Source of the DNA: Candidatus Bathyarchaeota archaeon
GTDB lineage: Archaea > Thermoproteota > Bathyarchaeia > Bathyarchaeales > Bathycorpusculaceae
Reading direction: 5' to 3'
Assembly: GCA_029881805.1 (NCBI GenBank)
Contig: JAOULW010000002.1
Location: forward strand, 1-64,000
Length of the DNA: 64,000 bases
Shown: positions 7,483 to 14,627 of the stretch, in pieces
Layout of the letters: each line of letters starts with the position of its first letter
How positions within the stretch are numbered: position 1 is the stretch's first letter
Translations under genes and position numbers: made by a program
The notes under the pieces: model-generated
The model's input: the letters and a program-made list of their open reading frames with translations, nothing else
The model's database searches: none
Told to the model about the DNA's origin: nothing

Positions 7483-8856
7483 CTATGGATAGTGTTGTCC
7501 GTAGTTTAGTGCTGCTTTAAGTATATCTTTTACTTCTATGAACTCATTACAATCAACATCTAGGTTTGCTTCATATTTAGGATGACCTGGATAGCTTCCA
7601 TAGGCTAAAGCAATAGCTAACAAGTCCTTAACTTCGACAAGACCATTACCATCAACGTCACCTGGAATACCAACATAAACTGTGCAGTTCAGAACGTTAT
7701 TCGCTATGTTGCTTTCACCCTCTATTGAAGCAGAATAAGCCAGTATTGTGTAGTTGCCTTTAGAGAACTCACTGGTGTCCCAAACAAAGCTGATTATTGC
7801 AGAGTTTCCACTTGTCAAAGTTATGTAATATGTTTGTACTGTAGTTTCGTTAGCATAGAGTGTAACATTAAAGCCTTCAATCTTGTTGCCTTGATTTGCA
7901 ACTGTCATATTTGTTTTCAAATCAAACCCATGTGCAATAACAGTTTTAGAAGGTGTAACATTCAATACTGCAATGTCAGGTGGAGCCCAAGGCTCTATAA
8001 GTGGATAATTGTCTTGATTGTTTTCATTAATAACATAGGGTGTATCTCCTATTCCATCATTGTCAGCATCTAACCCAATGTAGTCACTCCAATAGTTGCC
8101 ACCAAAAGGATAGCCATTATCCCAAATATTGTTGTGATGTATGAGACCAGTCCATTCAAAGGCAACGTTGTTGAAGCTGTTGTGATAGATTCTGTTGTAG
8201 TTGGAGTCTTCAATGCGGAGATGAGCATCCAAGAATAGATTCTTTGTGATGTTGTTGTACCAAGCCCATAGATTGATTGCCCTCATGTTATCAGAGAAAG
8301 TGTTGCCAATGATGTTGTTGTAATTCGAGTTCAGATGTATTCCTTCATAATTGTTGGACAGAATGTTATCTTCTATGAAATTGTACCAGCTACTTCCTAT
8401 GAATCGTATGCCCTTGTTATTGCTACTCATTTTGTTTTTTGAAATGGTGTTGTTGCTTCCAGTATCAATCCATAATCCATTTTCCCCATTTTCAAATGTG
8501 AAACCTTGAACAACGACATTGTTTGCCACGACACTACCAACATTTCCATGACCGCTTCCATCTATGATGGTCTTATCTCTATTTTCTCCAATCAATGAAA
8601 CAGTCTTGTTTATCACAACATGTTCATAGTATATCCCTTTCTTGACAAAGATTGTGTCTCCATCAATTGCAGTGTTTATGGCTTGTTGTATTGTTGGATA
8701 ATCATCAGGAACTACAATTGTTCTTGAACTAATCACTAAACCAGTCTCAATCTGTCTTTTTTCAGTAGTAAAGAAGTATTGAAAAGCCAAAGCAACGGAT
8801 AGAGTATAAGATAGCAAAATAGCCAGTAGTATCACTGAGACCTTCATGTATTTCAT
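7483..8856 (-). CDS. Secreted NosD-like beta-helix protein with CARDB and dockerin-like segments
   Basis: 457 residues. The order is: an N-terminal hydrophobic signal segment (residues about 4-26), PDDYPTIQQAINTA with a right-handed beta-helix built of N-rich repeats (about 50-260; NosD/PbH1 type), a CARDB-like Ig domain (about 295-395), and a C-terminal pair of calcium-loop repeats of dockerin type (DVDGNGLVEVKDLL and DVDCNEFIEVKDIL). Such proteins are displayed on the cell surface. The dockerin-like end could dock to a cohesin partner. It shares the dockerin-like motif with 9596-10321. Confidence 0.82.
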   Translation of the reverse strand: MKYMKVSVILLAILLSYTLSVALAFQYFFTTEKRQIETGLVISSRTIVVPDDYPTIQQAINTAIDGDTIFVKKGIYYEHVVINKTVSLIGENRDKTIIDGSGHGNVGSVVANNVVVQGFTFENGENGLWIDTGSNNTISKNKMSSNNKGIRFIGSSWYNFIEDNILSNNYEGIHLNSNYNNIIGNTFSDNMRAINLWAWYNNITKNLFLDAHLRIEDSNYNRIYHNSFNNVAFEWTGLIHHNNIWDNGYPFGGNYWSDYIGLDADNDGIGDTPYVINENNQDNYPLIEPWAPPDIAVLNVTPSKTVIAHGFDLKTNMTVANQGNKIEGFNVTLYANETTVQTYYITLTSGNSAIISFVWDTSEFSKGNYTILAYSASIEGESNIANNVLNCTVYVGIPGDVDGNGLVEVKDLLAIALAYGSYPGHPKYEANLDVDCNEFIEVKDILKAALNYGQHYP

Positions 8857-8886
8857 TCAGATACACTTTGATATTTCATTTGTATC

Positions 8887-9390
8887 TTAGTAGTAGTTTT
8901 CTCCCCAAACAGTCAAGGTCCAATTGTATGTGCCAACAGTTGCATATGCTGGAATCTTTATTCCATACCAACTATCTCGGACCTCTCCAGGCTGTGTACG
9001 TGTTCCATTAAGAGCTCCTAAGCCCCAATTTGGACCTGAAGCTCTGTCCCACCATTCCTGAATTTCATTTGTCACAGTGTTCAATGTTGAATTCCAATAG
9101 ATGTCAATCCAAACATCACCTTCATTTCTTATGAAAACCTGCCTCCACAGAATCGTCTCTTGATTTGGATGAGTCATATTTCCAAAATCAATAACGTCTA
9201 GAAGTTGTGTACATGCTGCATCCTTGTAGAATCCAAGCTGCATTGTCGGTGTTGAATAACTCTGTAGTATTACTCCAGCTGCAATGTATTTTAGCTCTGT
9301 GCTGTAGAAATACATGTTAGCAAAGACAGGCACTGCAAAAGCATATACTAAGAGCAAACTGACTATGACTATTTTTTTCCTTCCTAACAT
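8887..9390 (-). CDS. Secreted surface protein (signal-anchored, Ig-like)
   Basis: 167 residues. The N-terminal signal/anchor (KKIVIVSLLLVYAFAVPVFA) is followed by a beta-rich domain. The pattern G-x-x-x ... DFGNMTHPNQET ... VFIRNEGDVWIDI resembles the protein at 36707-37156 (DWGMVEPGSMNN ... VYVRNEGNVAASI), so both may be one family of exported proteins. It is in tandem with the NosD-like gene 30 bp downstream and probably co-transcribed. Function unknown; pilus-like, TasA-like or S-layer-associated roles are possible. Confidence 0.7.
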   Translation of the reverse strand: MLGRKKIVIVSLLLVYAFAVPVFANMYFYSTELKYIAAGVILQSYSTPTMQLGFYKDAACTQLLDVIDFGNMTHPNQETILWRQVFIRNEGDVWIDIYWNSTLNTVTNEIQEWWDRASGPNWGLGALNGTRTQPGEVRDSWYGIKIPAYATVGTYNWTLTVWGENYY

Positions 9391-9595
9391 ATTTTCTTTC
9401 TCCTAATCTACAAATGGTTTAATTAGAAAATATCATTTATGGATAATTCTTCTATCTGTTATTAGCGTATGTTACGCAAAATGTTCTATGTGGAACATTG
9501 TATTTGCTTATAGAAGATTTCTTCAAAAATCAGATAAGCAGACTGCTCGTAATATCTCGAGTGTGTTCGAGAGGAGAAAGGGAGGTGATATATAT

Positions 9596-10321
9596 ATGAA
9601 AATAACACCTTCTGGATTGTTGAATGTTATCTTGATAACTATGCTTGTGGCTGCACTGTTTTTAGCAATTGCGAAAAGTCCAATTGAGCCTTATGATCCT
9701 TGGGTGGACGCAAACGATGATGGGTTTATCGATGTAAAAGACATACTTTATGTGGCTCTGCGTTATGGAGCCAGCGGAATCCCAATAAACAAAACAGAGC
9801 TACTGGAATTAAATTTGAAAATCTTCAACCAGCAAAGCCAATCAGGTCTTCTCCTAACGCTACCATATGCAGCTGCATATTTCCATCCACAATATCCTGT
9901 CAATTGTTACGCAATTCTTCACTCATTAGACATAGATTCGAGCCAACCTGGGAACCAGCAATCAATTTTTGTTCGTGAGAATGCAACAATTTCTATAAGT
10001 GGTACATTTCAAGTGTATAGTCCAGACGATGCACCAGGAGACTACGCACAAGTCTTCTTCATATATTCTTGGACACCAAGCTGGCCTCCGCCTAACTCCA
10101 CCTATTATCAGACATTATACATCGGCTATCCTGGTATCTATCCTGGTGTGACACAACCATTCAGCTTCTCCCTTACCCTTCCAAATGTTGAAACAAGGGG
10201 AGCCAATTCTGTATTCTATCTGTACTTCTGCGGTACATTTGAATATAGTATGCAGAACGCTGTGAATGCCTATACAGAACCGTTATGGATGCCATATGCT
10301 GTGATTGTAGTTGGTCCATAA
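9596..10321 (+). CDS. Secreted protein with N-terminal dockerin-like calcium loop
   Basis: 241 residues from the ATG at 9596, chosen over an upstream start at 9488 because GGGAGGTGAT sits just before it and a signal peptide follows directly (LLNVILITMLVAALFLAIA). A dockerin-like loop comes next (DANDDGFIDVKDILYVALRYG), then a beta-rich domain of unknown type with many Tyr, Pro and Trp. It is divergent from the 8887 gene. It carries the same calcium-loop motif as the NosD-like protein, suggesting assembly on the cell surface. Confidence 0.78.
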   Translation: MKITPSGLLNVILITMLVAALFLAIAKSPIEPYDPWVDANDDGFIDVKDILYVALRYGASGIPINKTELLELNLKIFNQQSQSGLLLTLPYAAAYFHPQYPVNCYAILHSLDIDSSQPGNQQSIFVRENATISISGTFQVYSPDDAPGDYAQVFFIYSWTPSWPPPNSTYYQTLYIGYPGIYPGVTQPFSFSLTLPNVETRGANSVFYLYFCGTFEYSMQNAVNAYTEPLWMPYAVIVVGP

Positions 10322-10489
10322 GATCATCACCCAATCTACAAATTCACAAGACACATTACCTCTTCCTTTTTTCTATCCAAAATCACCTAATCTGACACTA
10401 ACCTATACGATATTTATGCCGTCAAAAGAAGAAATTAGATCCTTTTTTTCTTTATCTATGTTTGATTTTGAAAATAGAAAAAAGAAGTG

Positions 10490-11326
10490 TTAGTTGATTA
10501 TTGATTGTTGCAGGTTGCTTAATGCTTTCAATATTCTGTCTCTGAGTTCTGATAGTTTTGGACTCCAGTAGTGTTTAATGAATATTGATGGCGGAATACG
10601 TCCTTGTAACAGATTTATTTCAGGTTCTAAGATTCCATGTTGTAATAGATAGGTTCCACAGAAATCTCTTAACTCATTTATTCTACATTTCAGTTTGTTC
10701 TTAAGTAATCGTTTTCTGATCATTTCATATGTTATTGGTTCGTTGCTAGCAATTTCTCTGACCAAGTTTTCAGGTACTAATGATATGAAACAATTCTTGG
10801 TTCTTCTAATGAAATCTTTAGGATACTTGAAATGCATTAAACAATCAAGATTATTATCGTAGTATTCGGACAACCTATTAGTTTTAGCTAATTCAATTAT
10901 TCTGTTAAATGACGTTATGCCTTCTCCTTTTCTAAGACCCGAATACAACAGATATTTTAGAAATACTCTTTCGTTATCTCGTAGAATAGGTTTGGCTTCA
11001 TTATACCATTTTAGGATATCAGAGCTATTACCATTCATTATTCTCAAGAAGGCACTGAAAGTGTTTGGAGTTGATAGTCTAATGCCATAGTTTTTTAGTC
11101 TAGATTTGAAGCTGTCATAGACCCCTAAATACTTGCTAAGAGCTATCAATGCTTTAATTGCGTGGTCTCGAATATGAGGAGACAGTAACTCTAGTTCTCT
11201 AAGATCTCCACATAGCATATGTGAATATTTTCGAGAATAATTAAAGATGTTATAAGCATAGGTTTTAGAATATTTGTTAAATAGCCAGGCTCTGAAAGCA
11301 GAAGAATCAAAATTACCTCTTACCAA
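10490..11326 (-). CDS. SSV-type integrase, C-terminal fragment (intC)
   Basis: 278 residues from a TTG inside the att site. It is the catalytic half of the tyrosine integrase: the first Arg is in LLYSGLRKGEG, the central box in RINELRDFCGTYLLQHG, and the end motif LLQGRIPPSIFIKHYWSP supplies the H-x-x-R-like region and Tyr nucleophile (family knowledge). Upstream codons continue in frame through the att repeat (GIALVR), matching the end of intN at the left border. In the integrated state the two halves are separated by the whole element, so active integrase probably requires excision or pre-existing protein. Confidence 0.88.
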   Translation of the reverse strand: MVRGNFDSSAFRAWLFNKYSKTYAYNIFNYSRKYSHMLCGDLRELELLSPHIRDHAIKALIALSKYLGVYDSFKSRLKNYGIRLSTPNTFSAFLRIMNGNSSDILKWYNEAKPILRDNERVFLKYLLYSGLRKGEGITSFNRIIELAKTNRLSEYYDNNLDCLMHFKYPKDFIRRTKNCFISLVPENLVREIASNEPITYEMIRKRLLKNKLKCRINELRDFCGTYLLQHGILEPEINLLQGRIPPSIFIKHYWSPKLSELRDRILKALSNLQQSIIN

Positions 11327-11360
11327 GGCGATGCCCCACCAGGCTAGGCTACCGAGGCAC
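11319..11360. repeat. att site, right copy (42-bp direct repeat)
   Basis: This is the second copy of the 42-bp repeat at 203-244. It holds only the 5' half of tRNA-Thr (minus strand), so it is the displaced host half of the original gene. The start of intC overlaps it, as expected when attP lies inside the integrase gene. Confidence 0.93.
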
Positions 11361-11640
11361 GAACTTTCTCTCTGAAAAGAACGTTTATCAAGAGATTTAG
11401 AGCTTTCGGAGTTGTTTCGTGGTTGAACATACTCGAGAATGCTGGCTTATAAAACTCTGTCCCTCGAGCCCGTTAATAATGTGTAGCTTCGGTATGGGAA
11501 AAGAAATTATCAGAACTTGAGACTACATATGCAAATTCTCAGTAACGAAGCAAAGCGCGCGTGGCGCCTTCTTACATCAGTCATACAATGTAAAATATTC
11601 TCACATAATAATAAAACAACTGAGTAAGCGCGTGCATGAA
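11361..11640. other. Host intergenic DNA right of the element
   Basis: Sequence just right of the att copy (11379-11392, minus-strand TTGATAAACG) is a plausible TATA element of the original tRNA-Thr gene, now separated from the intact tRNA. A GC-rich patch (AGCGCGCGTGGCGCC near 11553) has no assignable role. No gene supported. Confidence 0.4.
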
Positions 11641-11817
11641 ATGCGTAAAAATCGTGAAAGATGGTATTAGTTTCTTAACGTTTTATCTCTATTTGCATTT
11701 ATTGTTAGCTTTCGGTTGCCTAGAGATAACACAGATCTCGCAGATTGGTGGGTGTTACTATCTTTCGGACTGCTTTCCGATTACGCAATTTTATTGATTT
11801 TGGCTATCAAAGATTAG
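11641..11817 (+). pseudogene. Small membrane-protein ORF interrupted by an in-frame TAG
   Basis: From the ATG at 11641 the frame reads MRKNRERWY, a TAG at 11668-11670, then 48 further codons without a stop to a TAG at 11815. The second part is strongly membrane-like (FLNVLSLFAFIVSF, then WWVLLSFGLLSDYAILLILAI). The reading-frame continuity suggests either a pseudogene or, less likely, a read-through/pyrrolysine codon. Confidence 0.35.
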
Positions 11818-11887
11818 AAAGTTTCTCTTTATAATCTCTCTCACGTGCTAGCATGACTTGAGAATGTCTTGATTCTCTGGAACCTCG

Positions 11888-12175
11888 TTAGACCTTTACT
11901 CTTGATCTTGTCGGCATCATCGTGTCGCTATCATGAACGCCATGGATTTTTCCAATTGTTCCGGAAACAAAATCCGCGATCTTCTGCGTACTTGGCGCAA
12001 GCATGTCTCGTTTAAAATCTAGCACAACTAGAACATCATATTGTCCTGGTATCTCATGCACTTCCTTTACTTCTGCAAGTTTGAGCAAATCTTCCATGAC
12101 TTTCTGCTCTTTTCCCAATTCTACCTTAAGAAGTACGAATGCTCTAACAGTTCGTTTCAGATCTTCAACAGGCAT
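11888..12175 (-). CDS. Stand-alone Lrp/AsnC ligand-binding (RAM) domain protein
   Basis: 95 residues with no DNA-binding domain. The sequence FVLLKVELGKEQKVMEDLL, then VHEIPGQYDVLVVLDFK and IGKIHGVHDSDTMM matches the alpha-beta RAM/AsnC effector domain, which binds amino acids and oligomerises. Archaea often encode these single-domain forms, which may modulate full-length Lrp proteins. AAGAGGTTTGTAACC precedes the ATG. It lies in the short host interval between the two mobile regions. Confidence 0.85.
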   Translation of the reverse strand: MPVEDLKRTVRAFVLLKVELGKEQKVMEDLLKLAEVKEVHEIPGQYDVLVVLDFKRDMLAPSTQKIADFVSGTIGKIHGVHDSDTMMPTRSRVKV

Positions 12176-12436
12176 GGTTACAAACCTCTTAACCTAAGAA
12201 ATCTAGTCTTCTGCTTTTTAAAGTTTTACATGCATTTGGCCCGATAGTACAGTTGATTGAAAAGAGCAGAAGGAATTAGGCCTAAGGTCGGAGCTCACAG
12301 ACTCCTTGAAAGGAAGCTGAACTAACACCTTCAAGTTTTCCTTATAATAGCTTGGATTTTGCTTAGGTTTCCCCTAGTCTTGAAGGTTAAATAAATATAA
12401 AAGAGAAAGCCATTTCAACATCTAGCTCTTGCAGTT

Positions 12437-12521
12437 GCGGGGGTGTCCGAGTCTGGTCAAAGGAGACAGGCTTAGGACCTGTTGCCGTAGGGCTGCGTGG
12501 GTTCAAACCCCATCCCCCGCA
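12437..12521 (+). tRNA. tRNA-Leu (UAG anticodon)
   Basis: Full cloverleaf with a long variable arm as expected for Leu. The acceptor stem is GCGGGGG/CCCCCGC with discriminator A, the anticodon loop is CTTAGGA (TAG), and the T-arm is GGTTCAAACCC. No encoded CCA. An AT-rich TATA-like stretch (AAATAAATATAAAAG, about 12389-12403) lies upstream. The large mobile region begins right after it, which makes it a candidate integration site, but no second copy of its 3' end was found at the far side. Confidence 0.96.
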
Positions 12522-12654
12522 CTACTTAAAATTGCCTGTTTGTGCCTATTTTTTAGCGGTTTTTCCTAAATAATCCCAAATTATTCCCTTTTGTTTTTTA
12601 GTTGGCTTTTGATTTCGGAAGAAGGTTTAAATTCTCGGTTTTTCCATTATTCAT

Positions 12655-14271
12655 ATGGAAGTGAAAGCCGTGGGGCAGTCGAGGAAGCTGATTTTGGCGG
12701 CGCTAGGTGATTATAAGCCTAAGAGTCATCGGGAGATTGTCAAGGCTACGGGGATTGGTGGCAGCGCCGCGTATAATGCCTTAGCTGCATGTTGGAAGAA
12801 GGGGCTGGTCTTGCGCACTAAGAAGCCCATCTACGAGTTTGAGCGGATTTTTAAGGGCAGGGGCGGCATGACACAAACCACTAGGCCTTATCATCTCTAT
12901 GTTTTGAGACCGGAAGGGGTTGACTCCCAGATTATTGATGGGCGCGAGTTCGTGAGGTATGCAAAAGAGTATCTTGACGTGAGGGGCGGAGGAAAACACA
13001 GCAAGGCGAAGACGGTTCTGGAATTCTTTAAGAAGCACAGAAATCGAGCATGGTTCTCCAAGGAGGTAGCCGAGGCTTTGAGGGATAAAGGGGTAAAGCC
13101 GAGCGATATTATGTCTAACGTGCGCCGGTTTGAGAGGGAAGGATTAGTCTATGTCAGGGGTTATAAAATGGACGAGCGGCAGACTCCTTTCAAGGAAGGC
13201 TACTTAATTACCTGGATTGATTCAGACAAACCTCGGGAGCAAGCCATAGAAGAGGCCATCCAAAGAACAGAAAAAGCCTTAGAGGATAGAATGTCCAGCA
13301 GCCCTCTAGTCGAGCGTGTCCATCAAATTCGAGACGTCATCATTGAACATTCGAAGCTCAAGAAGCTTGTGGGTTTCACCTACATTCACGATAGGCTTGG
13401 CTGCACAATCCACGAGGCTAAGCACGCCATGTCTAGGGCTTTGCAGCTTTATCCCGACTTGAAGGAGATCAAACTTTTCAACGCTTACCGCTACTATTAC
13501 CACACCTGCATCGCAGAAGAGGATCTACAAGCTGCAACTACCATGAAGGAGAATTATATACGCATAACCAAAGGAAGAGCTAACCGCATTGGTCACAACT
13601 GGGAAGCAGCGTCCGAATGGTTCATCGACAAATTCACTACTGGAGCTCATTTCTTGACCCAGAATCATAGAGCCGACAAAATGGATCCAAGACGTATCAC
13701 ATTGCACTTACTGAAAGGCGTTGGCGGTCGGAGGATGAGCGCCGAAGTGGACCGTGTTTGGGAGGTGACGCCTGGACTTTTCGTTCCTACTACCACGTAT
13801 GTGCTCTCTTGTAAGTGGGGTTTGGTGCAGAAGCGTGACGTGGATGACTTTTTAGATGTTCTTCGATGGTGCAAGGAATTCGGGGTCGATACACCTGATG
13901 GGAGACAAGTGAAGCAGGGAGTCGTTGGAGTGTTTGCTGGAAGCGCCTTTGACCCCAAAGAAAACGTTAGGCTGAAGGACGAATCCACGATAAGCTTGGC
14001 ATCCTACACAGCAAGGATGAATATGCAACTTCTAAAGGGCGCTGACTTCAACGAGAGGTTAAGGGAAAAAGGGTGCTCAGCAAAAGTTACGGTTCAGAAA
14101 GTTTGCAAGACAGCAAGGGATGAAGATGAAGTGCGGGCGGTTTTTAACGCCATCTGGAAGGATCCTGAGAAGGCTGAAGAGATTCTTGGAGAGGTCATGG
14201 AAAGGAACAAGGATGTCTACGGTTTCGAAAAGATGCTGGAAGAAAAGGAGTCTGCTAAGCACATAGACTAA
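12655..14271 (+). CDS. Multi-winged-helix protein with C-terminal PD-(D/E)XK-like domain
   Basis: 538 residues. The N-terminal half contains at least two winged-helix units (about 10-60: HREIVKATGIGGSAAYNALAA; about 115-170: KTVLEFFKKHRNRAWFSKEV) and a third helical DNA-binding-like region (about 220-275). The C-terminal part has the pattern of a restriction-endonuclease fold: NWEAASEWF (E317), E364-V-D366 (SAEVDRVWEV) and S385-C-K387-W (LSCKWGLVQKRDVDDF). It is monocistronic, directly after tRNA-Leu, and followed by a ribbon-helix-helix gene. A site-specific nuclease or replication/recombination protein of the element is likely; exact role unknown. Confidence 0.6.
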   Translation: MEVKAVGQSRKLILAALGDYKPKSHREIVKATGIGGSAAYNALAACWKKGLVLRTKKPIYEFERIFKGRGGMTQTTRPYHLYVLRPEGVDSQIIDGREFVRYAKEYLDVRGGGKHSKAKTVLEFFKKHRNRAWFSKEVAEALRDKGVKPSDIMSNVRRFEREGLVYVRGYKMDERQTPFKEGYLITWIDSDKPREQAIEEAIQRTEKALEDRMSSSPLVERVHQIRDVIIEHSKLKKLVGFTYIHDRLGCTIHEAKHAMSRALQLYPDLKEIKLFNAYRYYYHTCIAEEDLQAATTMKENYIRITKGRANRIGHNWEAASEWFIDKFTTGAHFLTQNHRADKMDPRRITLHLLKGVGGRRMSAEVDRVWEVTPGLFVPTTTYVLSCKWGLVQKRDVDDFLDVLRWCKEFGVDTPDGRQVKQGVVGVFAGSAFDPKENVRLKDESTISLASYTARMNMQLLKGADFNERLREKGCSAKVTVQKVCKTARDEDEVRAVFNAIWKDPEKAEEILGEVMERNKDVYGFEKMLEEKESAKHID

Positions 14272-14312
14272 ATGTGCCTTAGGTAAACCTTATATTTTCT
14301 TATGCTTTTCTT

Positions 14313-14333
14313 AATAGTAACCATGTATGGTGA
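14313..14333 (+). promoter_or_regulatory. Element-wide operator, site 1
   Basis: Right half of the shared motif (CATGTATGGTGA), with an ACCAT-GT-ATGGT palindrome. It overlaps the ribosome binding region of the ribbon-helix-helix gene starting at 14339, consistent with autoregulation. Confidence 0.55.
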
Positions 14334-14338
14334 GTTGT

Positions 14339-14509
14339 ATGGGTAAGAAAGAGTCAGATTACGCTGTTTACAAGATTCCTAGGGAGCTAGATACGGAAGT
14401 AACCAAGATTGTGGGGAAGCACGGCTACCGCAGCAAGACGGAATTCGCTAAGGATGCTATTCGGCGGCTTTTGCTTGAGTACGGAGGATCTGAAGAAAGC
14501 AAGCGGTGA
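14339..14509 (+). CDS. Ribbon-helix-helix transcription factor
   Basis: 56 residues from the ATG at 14339 (an upstream in-frame ATG at 14327 lies inside the operator). YAVYKIPRELDTEVTKIV forms the strand and first helix, and YRSKTEFAKDAIRRLL the second helix, the typical CopG/Arc fold that binds DNA as a dimer. An operator of the element-wide family covers its start region, so it is a candidate for the common repressor. Its 3' end overlaps the tail of another ribbon-helix-helix gene on the opposite strand (14457-14615). Confidence 0.8.
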   Translation: MGKKESDYAVYKIPRELDTEVTKIVGKHGYRSKTEFAKDAIRRLLLEYGGSEESKR

Positions 14510-14615
14510 TGACGAACTCTCTCACAGACTTGTAGCCCAGCTCCGGCCTAGCCTCTATCAGCCTTTCGACTTCTTTCTCCATCTCTTTTGGAATTCTAAC
14601 CTTTTGTTCTTCCAT
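14457..14615 (-). CDS. Small ribbon-helix-helix protein, tail-to-tail with its neighbour
   Basis: 52 residues. ATG at 14615 is preceded by AAGGAGA. EEQKVRIPKEMEKEVERLIE and GYKSVREFVITA form a CopG/Arc-type fold; the last 14 residues are atypical. It lies 12 bp downstream of the large repeat protein gene (same strand, probable operon) and overlaps the plus-strand ribbon-helix-helix gene by 53 bp in convergent orientation. Confidence 0.65.
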   Translation of the reverse strand: MEEQKVRIPKEMEKEVERLIEARPELGYKSVREFVITACFLQILRTQAKAAE

Positions 14616-14627
14616 GAAGAATCTCCT

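Larger units (their letters stand above)
203..11360. mobile_element. Integrated SSV-type archaeal element, 11,116-bp circle
   Basis: The element is bounded by 42-bp direct repeats derived from tRNA-Thr, with the integrase divided into intN at the left end and intC at the right end. Repeat-to-repeat distance is 11,116 bp. Its sequence is visibly AT-richer than the DNA to the right. The cargo is a NERD-like nuclease and ADP-ribosyltransferase operon, a membrane protein, an HNH protein, a two-gene pair with a PD-(D/E)XK protein, and secreted proteins. No replication initiator or capsid protein was recognised, so virus or plasmid origin is undecided. Confidence 0.88.

Noticed and set aside
13665-13988. 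Minus-strand frames inside 12655-14271
   Set aside because: Shadows of a long plus-strand gene with a good protein pattern.
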